From: Alteromonadaceae bacterium
GTDB lineage: Bacteria > Pseudomonadota > Gammaproteobacteria > Enterobacterales > Alteromonadaceae
Direction of reading: 5' to 3'
Assembly: GCA_014872785.1 (NCBI GenBank)
Contig: WKFJ01000025.1
Location: forward strand, 24,348-88,347
Length of the DNA stretch: 64,000 bases
The translations under genes and the position numbers were made by a program. Shown piece by piece: positions 60,618 through 64,000 of the stretch. Under the pieces are notes generated by a model that was given only the letters and a program-made list of their open reading frames with translations, made no database searches and was not told the DNA's origin. The first letter of the stretch is position 1, and every line of letters begins with the position of its first letter.

Positions 60618-62558
60618 TTAATTGGGAAGTTTAACAACTTTCGGCTTATCACTATCAGAAACTGGCTTTACATCTTGTTGCACGCAAAATAAAAAGTCAC
60701 TTATCTTGCCCGTTGGTTGATAACTTGCAGGAGCTGAAAGTAAGAGCTTTCGAATCGCTTCTTGATCAAAGTTATTGCAAGCAACCTTGAGTTCGTCAAG
60801 CAAACTAAGAAGTTTCTCTAATGGCAAGAAATCCTCTTGTGCAACCATAATCCTAGGATGAGTCGTACCGTTGACATTTTTGCCAATCAACAATTCTTCG
60901 TAAAGCTTCTCACCCGGTCGCAATCCCGTATATTTGATTTCAATATCACCATCTGGATTTTCACCGTCTCTGATGCTTAATCCAGATAGCCTAATCATTT
61001 TCTTCGCAAGTGAGTCAATCTCCACTGACTCTCCCATATCCAGCACAAATACATCACCTCCGGCTCCCATTGCACCGGCTTGTATTACTAGCTGTGCAGC
61101 TTCAGGAATAGTCATAAAATAACGTGTTATATCGGGATGAGTGACTGTTACCGGTCCACCTGAGCGAATCTGAGAACGAAACAACGGAACAACAGAACCT
61201 GATGAGCCTAGTACGTTTCCAAACCTTACCATAGAGAAAGACGTATTTGTTATCTCGGATGCGTAAGCCTGCAATATTAATTCCGCAATTCGCTTTGTTG
61301 TTCCCATCACATTTGTTGGACGTACGGCTTTGTCTGTTGAAATCAAAACAAACTTTTCAACTCCAGTATTAATAGAAGCTCTGACACAGTTAAGAGTGCC
61401 GAACACGTTATTCAAAAGACCTTGCACCGTATTGTGCTCAACCAGTGGAACGTGTTTATAAGCTGCTGCGTGATATACAGTTTGGACGCCGAATTCGCCC
61501 ATAATAGATTCCAACAATGTTTGGTCACGTACAGAACCCAATAAAGGTGTAATTTCAACGTTTTTGCCTATGGCATTGCATTTCAATTCTGCCTCTATCG
61601 AATACAGAGAGTATTCAGATTGCTCTACAAGTAAGAGACGCTGAGGATTTTGTGACAATATTTGTCGGCATAACTCGGATCCTATGGAACCCCCAGCTCC
61701 AGTTACTAACACCACTTTAGACTCGATGTTTTGAGTCATTAGTTGTTTATTTGGCTCTACTGGGTCTCGCCCTAACAAATCTTCAATCTTTACATCCTGA
61801 ATTTGATCGATATCCGCGCGCCCATCGACCAAATCGGCGGTTCCAGGCACAGTTTGCACCGGCAACCCTAAGTGCTCTAGACTGTCTATAATGTGTTTTC
61901 TTTCAGAACGAGAAGCACTAGGTATCGCTAATAATATTCGTTCTACGTCATATTTATTAATAAGTGATTGAATTTTTCTAGGGCAGTATATTTTAACACC
62001 CGAAATAATAGTTCCATGTGTTTTAGGGTTGTCGTCAACGAACGCAACAACTTTGTACTCTAAGCTGTTCTGTAGAGCTGAAGCTAACTGTGAACCACTG
62101 GAACCAGCACCATATACTAAGACCTGGTTCTTAACTCTTTTATCTCGATATAATACCAGGCTCCTTATCAGCATTCGGCATCCGCCTAAAAGAATTAAAG
62201 CGTTTATGGCGAAAATAATAGGAACCGTTCGGGGAAAGCCGCCTTTTAAAAACCAATCAAGTACAACTAAATTAATACTACAAACAAAAATTGCACCGCT
62301 AAGTGATAAAACCACTTTATGATTGATAAAACGAATTACAGAGTTGTATATTCCTAAAACCCAAAATAGTATCAATGAAGAAATTAGCCAAATAGAGCTT
62401 ATTGTGTACTTTTCAAGCGAAATCTCTAAGTAGAACTCACCCAGTCGCAAAGACAAAGCAAGCCAAAGTGATATCAGTAATAGAAAAGCATCGCTAAAGG
62501 AGAGAATGATGCGCTTTGATGATCTAGAAAATTCAAACTCTGTTCTAAATTTAAACAT
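60618..62558 (-). CDS. UDP-N-acetylhexosamine 4,6-dehydratase, WbpM/PglF type
   Basis: A 646-residue membrane-anchored SDR enzyme. Four hydrophobic helices occupy about residues 15-125, a nucleotide-binding domain lies at about 140-260, and the SDR domain begins GAGGSIGSELCRQIL. The usual YxxxK reads M418-x3-K422, the Met-Lys arrangement of WbpM-type enzymes, so this is normal for the family. It makes 4-keto-6-deoxy sugars such as precursors of QuiNAc, FucNAc or bacillosamine. It is the first gene of the minus-strand locus. Confidence 0.9.
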   Translation of the reverse strand: MFKFRTEFEFSRSSKRIILSFSDAFLLLISLWLALSLRLGEFYLEISLEKYTISSIWLISSLILFWVLGIYNSVIRFINHKVVLSLSGAIFVCSINLVVLDWFLKGGFPRTVPIIFAINALILLGGCRMLIRSLVLYRDKRVKNQVLVYGAGSSGSQLASALQNSLEYKVVAFVDDNPKTHGTIISGVKIYCPRKIQSLINKYDVERILLAIPSASRSERKHIIDSLEHLGLPVQTVPGTADLVDGRADIDQIQDVKIEDLLGRDPVEPNKQLMTQNIESKVVLVTGAGGSIGSELCRQILSQNPQRLLLVEQSEYSLYSIEAELKCNAIGKNVEITPLLGSVRDQTLLESIMGEFGVQTVYHAAAYKHVPLVEHNTVQGLLNNVFGTLNCVRASINTGVEKFVLISTDKAVRPTNVMGTTKRIAELILQAYASEITNTSFSMVRFGNVLGSSGSVVPLFRSQIRSGGPVTVTHPDITRYFMTIPEAAQLVIQAGAMGAGGDVFVLDMGESVEIDSLAKKMIRLSGLSIRDGENPDGDIEIKYTGLRPGEKLYEELLIGKNVNGTTHPRIMVAQEDFLPLEKLLSLLDELKVACNNFDQEAIRKLLLSAPASYQPTGKISDFLFCVQQDVKPVSDSDKPKVVKLPN

Positions 62559-62629
62559 TTAACTTCTTGATAAAAACAATTCTCGAACTTTATCCGATTT
62601 TAAAAATCACTTAAAGTTCACGTAATTCT

Positions 62630-62658
62630 ATTGTAGCCGTTTCCGATTCTAAAACAAA
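62630..62658 (-). promoter_or_regulatory. candidate promoter for the dehydratase gene
   Basis: On the minus strand, TACAAT (plus 62635-62630) lies 72 bp before the start codon, with a T-rich stretch (TTTGTT, 17-base spacer) at the -35 position. The end of the IS fragment is only about 15 bp upstream. Confidence 0.35.
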
Positions 62659-62671
62659 AATAAAATAAGAA

Positions 62672-62805
62672 TGAATCGCGCCGGATTTGTCGGAGGCTAA
62701 TCATCTTGAAAGAATTAGCCAATGAACAAGAAATTAAGATATTCCCCAGAAGTCCGAGAGCGTGCAGTTCGCATGGTTTTTACGTCAAAGCACGAGTACG
62801 CTTCG
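62672..62805 (+). mobile_element. left-end fragment of an IS3-family element
   Basis: The stretch beginning TGAATCGCGCCGG resembles the termini of IS3-family (IS51-like) elements and is followed by the start of an OrfA-type transposase gene. It is cut at 62805 by a second element. The remainder would lie beyond the window. Confidence 0.6.
62722..62805 (+). pseudogene. IS3-family OrfA, first 28 codons, interrupted
   Basis: ATG 62722 opens a frame reading MNKKLRYSPEVRERAVRMVF, the typical N-terminus of an IS3-type OrfA helix-turn-helix. Similarity ends abruptly at 62805, exactly where the second element's terminal repeat begins. Confidence 0.75.
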
Positions 62806-62840
62806 TGTAATCCCCCCTTTTTCAGCAGCATGCTTTAGTA
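62806..62840 (+). repeat. left terminal inverted repeat
   Basis: The first 12 bases match the right end perfectly. Further in, AGCAGC and TAGTAGAA are also shared with a one-base offset. Confidence 0.8.
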
Positions 62841-62844
62841 GAAT

Positions 62845-63642
62845 TCAGGCAGCACCCAATAGTTGTTTAGGGGGAATGCCGCCAATTGCTGTATTGGGTC
62901 GTTCATTGTTATACAACCAAAGCCACTCTGTTGCCAGTTTTTGTGCATGTTCAACGCTTTCAAAAGTATGTAGATCCAACCATTCATGTCTGACTGTTCG
63001 ATTGAATCGTTCAACATAAGCGTTTTGAGTAGGCTTACCAGGCTGAATATACATAAGTGTAATTTGTTGCTGGTTTGCCCATGTAACCAAAGCCCCTGAT
63101 AGGTACTCTGGCCCGTTGTCACATCGAATGGCATCAGGTTTACCCCGCCATTCAATGATCTGCTCCAAAGCTCTTATAACTCGTAGTCCCGGCATAGACA
63201 GATCAACATCAATGGCTAATCCTTCACGATTATAATCGTCCAAAACGTTGAAGGTTCTTAATGTTCTTCCGTCGCTCAGGCTATCTGACATAAAGTCCAT
63301 AGACCAAACCTGATTCATGCTCGTTGGTACCATGAGTGCGTCTGGCTTATCTCGTTTGAGTCGACGCCGAGGCTTAATTCTGAGGTTAAGCTCTAGCTCC
63401 CGGTAAATCCGATAAACCCGTTTATGGTTCCAGGTAAATCTCTGTACATTGCGCAGGTACAAAAAACACAACCCAAAGCCCCAGCGTTTGTGAGTATGAG
63501 TCAGTCTTAACAGCCAATCGGCCACTAGCGCATTTTCAGATGAGAGTTTGGCTTTATAGTGATAACAACTCTGGCTGACACTGAGACAAATACAGGCCAT
63601 ACGTATGCTGATACCATGTTTCTGCACAGCATGTTGCGCCAT
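62845..63642 (-). CDS. IS3-family transposase OrfB (DDE integrase domain)
   Basis: A 265-residue rve-type integrase domain from ATG 63642. The DDE triad is D116 (WSMDF), D175 (RCDNG) and E211 (YVERFNR), with the expected 35-residue D-E spacing. The HTH-21 region precedes it. The frame continues upstream into OrfA, so the active transposase is probably an OrfAB fusion made by frameshifting. Confidence 0.92.
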   Translation of the reverse strand: MAQHAVQKHGISIRMACICLSVSQSCYHYKAKLSSENALVADWLLRLTHTHKRWGFGLCFLYLRNVQRFTWNHKRVYRIYRELELNLRIKPRRRLKRDKPDALMVPTSMNQVWSMDFMSDSLSDGRTLRTFNVLDDYNREGLAIDVDLSMPGLRVIRALEQIIEWRGKPDAIRCDNGPEYLSGALVTWANQQQITLMYIQPGKPTQNAYVERFNRTVRHEWLDLHTFESVEHAQKLATEWLWLYNNERPNTAIGGIPPKQLLGAA

Positions 63643-63662
63643 CTCTTTACGCTGAGATGGCT

Positions 63663-63929
63663 TTACAACTTTCCCTCAAGCGCCTCCTGCCGTATTTCTG
63701 CTTTGAGCCGCTCTTCGGCATACATCTTTTTCAAACGCTTATTTTCTTCTTCCAGCTCTTTCATTCGCTTCATCAAAGAGGCATCCATACCACCGAATTT
63801 GGCCCGCCACTTATAGAACTGCGCAGAACTCATACCATGCTCCCGACATAGGTCAGGCACCGATACACCATTTTCGTTTTGCTTAAGAATCGCCAGGATC
63901 TGGCTGTCACTGTATTTTGATTTACGCAT
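63663..63929 (-). CDS. IS3-family transposase OrfA
   Basis: An 88-residue DNA-binding protein with an N-terminal helix-turn-helix (YSDSQILAILKQ...VPDLCREHGMSSAQFYKWR) and a C-terminal leucine-zipper-like coiled coil. It ends 20 bp before the OrfB ATG. Near its end it contains G-GGA-AAG (63669-63675). Confidence 0.92.
   Translation of the reverse strand: MRKSKYSDSQILAILKQNENGVSVPDLCREHGMSSAQFYKWRAKFGGMDASLMKRMKELEEENKRLKKMYAEERLKAEIRQEALEGKL
63669..63675 (-). other. candidate -1 frameshift slippery heptamer
   Basis: On the minus strand G GGA AAG fits X XXY YYZ in the OrfA frame, two codons before its stop. The -1 frame leads straight into OrfB. Confidence 0.6.
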
Positions 63930-63965
63930 AGAAAACTCCTTACGTTTATTTTAATGGAATTTTCT

Positions 63966-64000
63966 ACTAATAACTGCTGCTAACTTTCGGGGGGATTACA
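63966..64000 (-). repeat. right terminal inverted repeat
   Basis: Reads TGTAATCCCCCC from 64000 inward on the minus strand, matching the left end. Confidence 0.8.

Larger units (their letters stand above)
62806..64000 (-). mobile_element. complete IS3-family insertion sequence
   Basis: A 1195-bp element bounded by imperfect inverted repeats that start TGTAATCCCCCC at 62806 and end GGGGGGATTACA at 64000, the last base of the window. It encodes OrfA and OrfB in -1 phase on the minus strand. The target duplication cannot be checked because the right flank is outside. It appears intact. Confidence 0.85.

Noticed and set aside
60618..62558. Loss of the catalytic tyrosine in the dehydratase
   Set aside because: Met at that position is normal in WbpM-type 4,6-dehydratases.

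Overview
The window reads as a contiguous chromosomal segment of a marine gammaproteobacterium of the Alteromonadales (Alteromonas/Glaciecola-like). This is inferred from the gene order and the protein sequences; no search was run. Coding density is high. I found no rRNA, tRNA, CRISPR array or prophage.

Positions 1-10022 form a signalling and envelope region. It starts with the end of a delta-60 repeat protein. Then come four tightly spaced plus-strand genes: an MBL-fold hydrolase, a CHASE2 class III adenylyl cyclase, a GAF/HD-GYP phosphodiesterase and a patatin-like lipase. A SemiSWEET transporter, a Kef-type CPA2 antiporter and a GGDEF diguanylate cyclase follow.

Positions 10029-30495, minus strand, hold the classic rpsB-tsf-pyrH-frr-uppS-cdsA-dxr-rseP-bamA-skp-lpxD-fabZ-lpxA-lpxB-rnhB-dnaE-accA-tilS block. 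It covers translation, isoprenoid, phospholipid and lipid A synthesis, outer membrane assembly and replication. The one anomaly is an in-frame TAG at codon 91 of rpsB, an essential gene. Divergent from it are map-glnD-dapD (30831-35196), as in E. coli.

Positions 35244-48023 are an accessory-core mix: yqcA-truC, DUF3549 and DUF3301 genes, a GNAT acetyltransferase, a DUF3192 lipoprotein, a small gene interrupted by an in-frame TAA, and syd/queF. Then comes a diguanylate cyclase whose stop codon overlaps the start of ppnN, followed by a second DUF3192 gene, an HDOD-like protein, an NAD-type isocitrate dehydrogenase and a ComEA-like helix-hairpin-helix protein.

Positions 48045-62558, minus strand, are a Wzx/Wzy-type surface polysaccharide locus: galU, ugd, flippase, wecB, GT2, pyruvyl transferase, nitroreductase-like protein, GT4, a PssE/PssD split glycosyltransferase, Wzy, Wzz and a WbpM/PglF-like 4,6-dehydratase. 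The interior looks more A+T-rich than the core block. It uses many TTG/GTG starts and overlapping genes, which suits a horizontally exchanged cassette. The window closes (62672-64000) with one IS3-family element inserted into another, just upstream of the dehydratase promoter region.

The strongest observations are the rpsB amber codon, the second in-frame nonsense codon at 39590, the cyclase/HD-GYP/patatin module, and the translational coupling of a diguanylate cyclase to PpnN.
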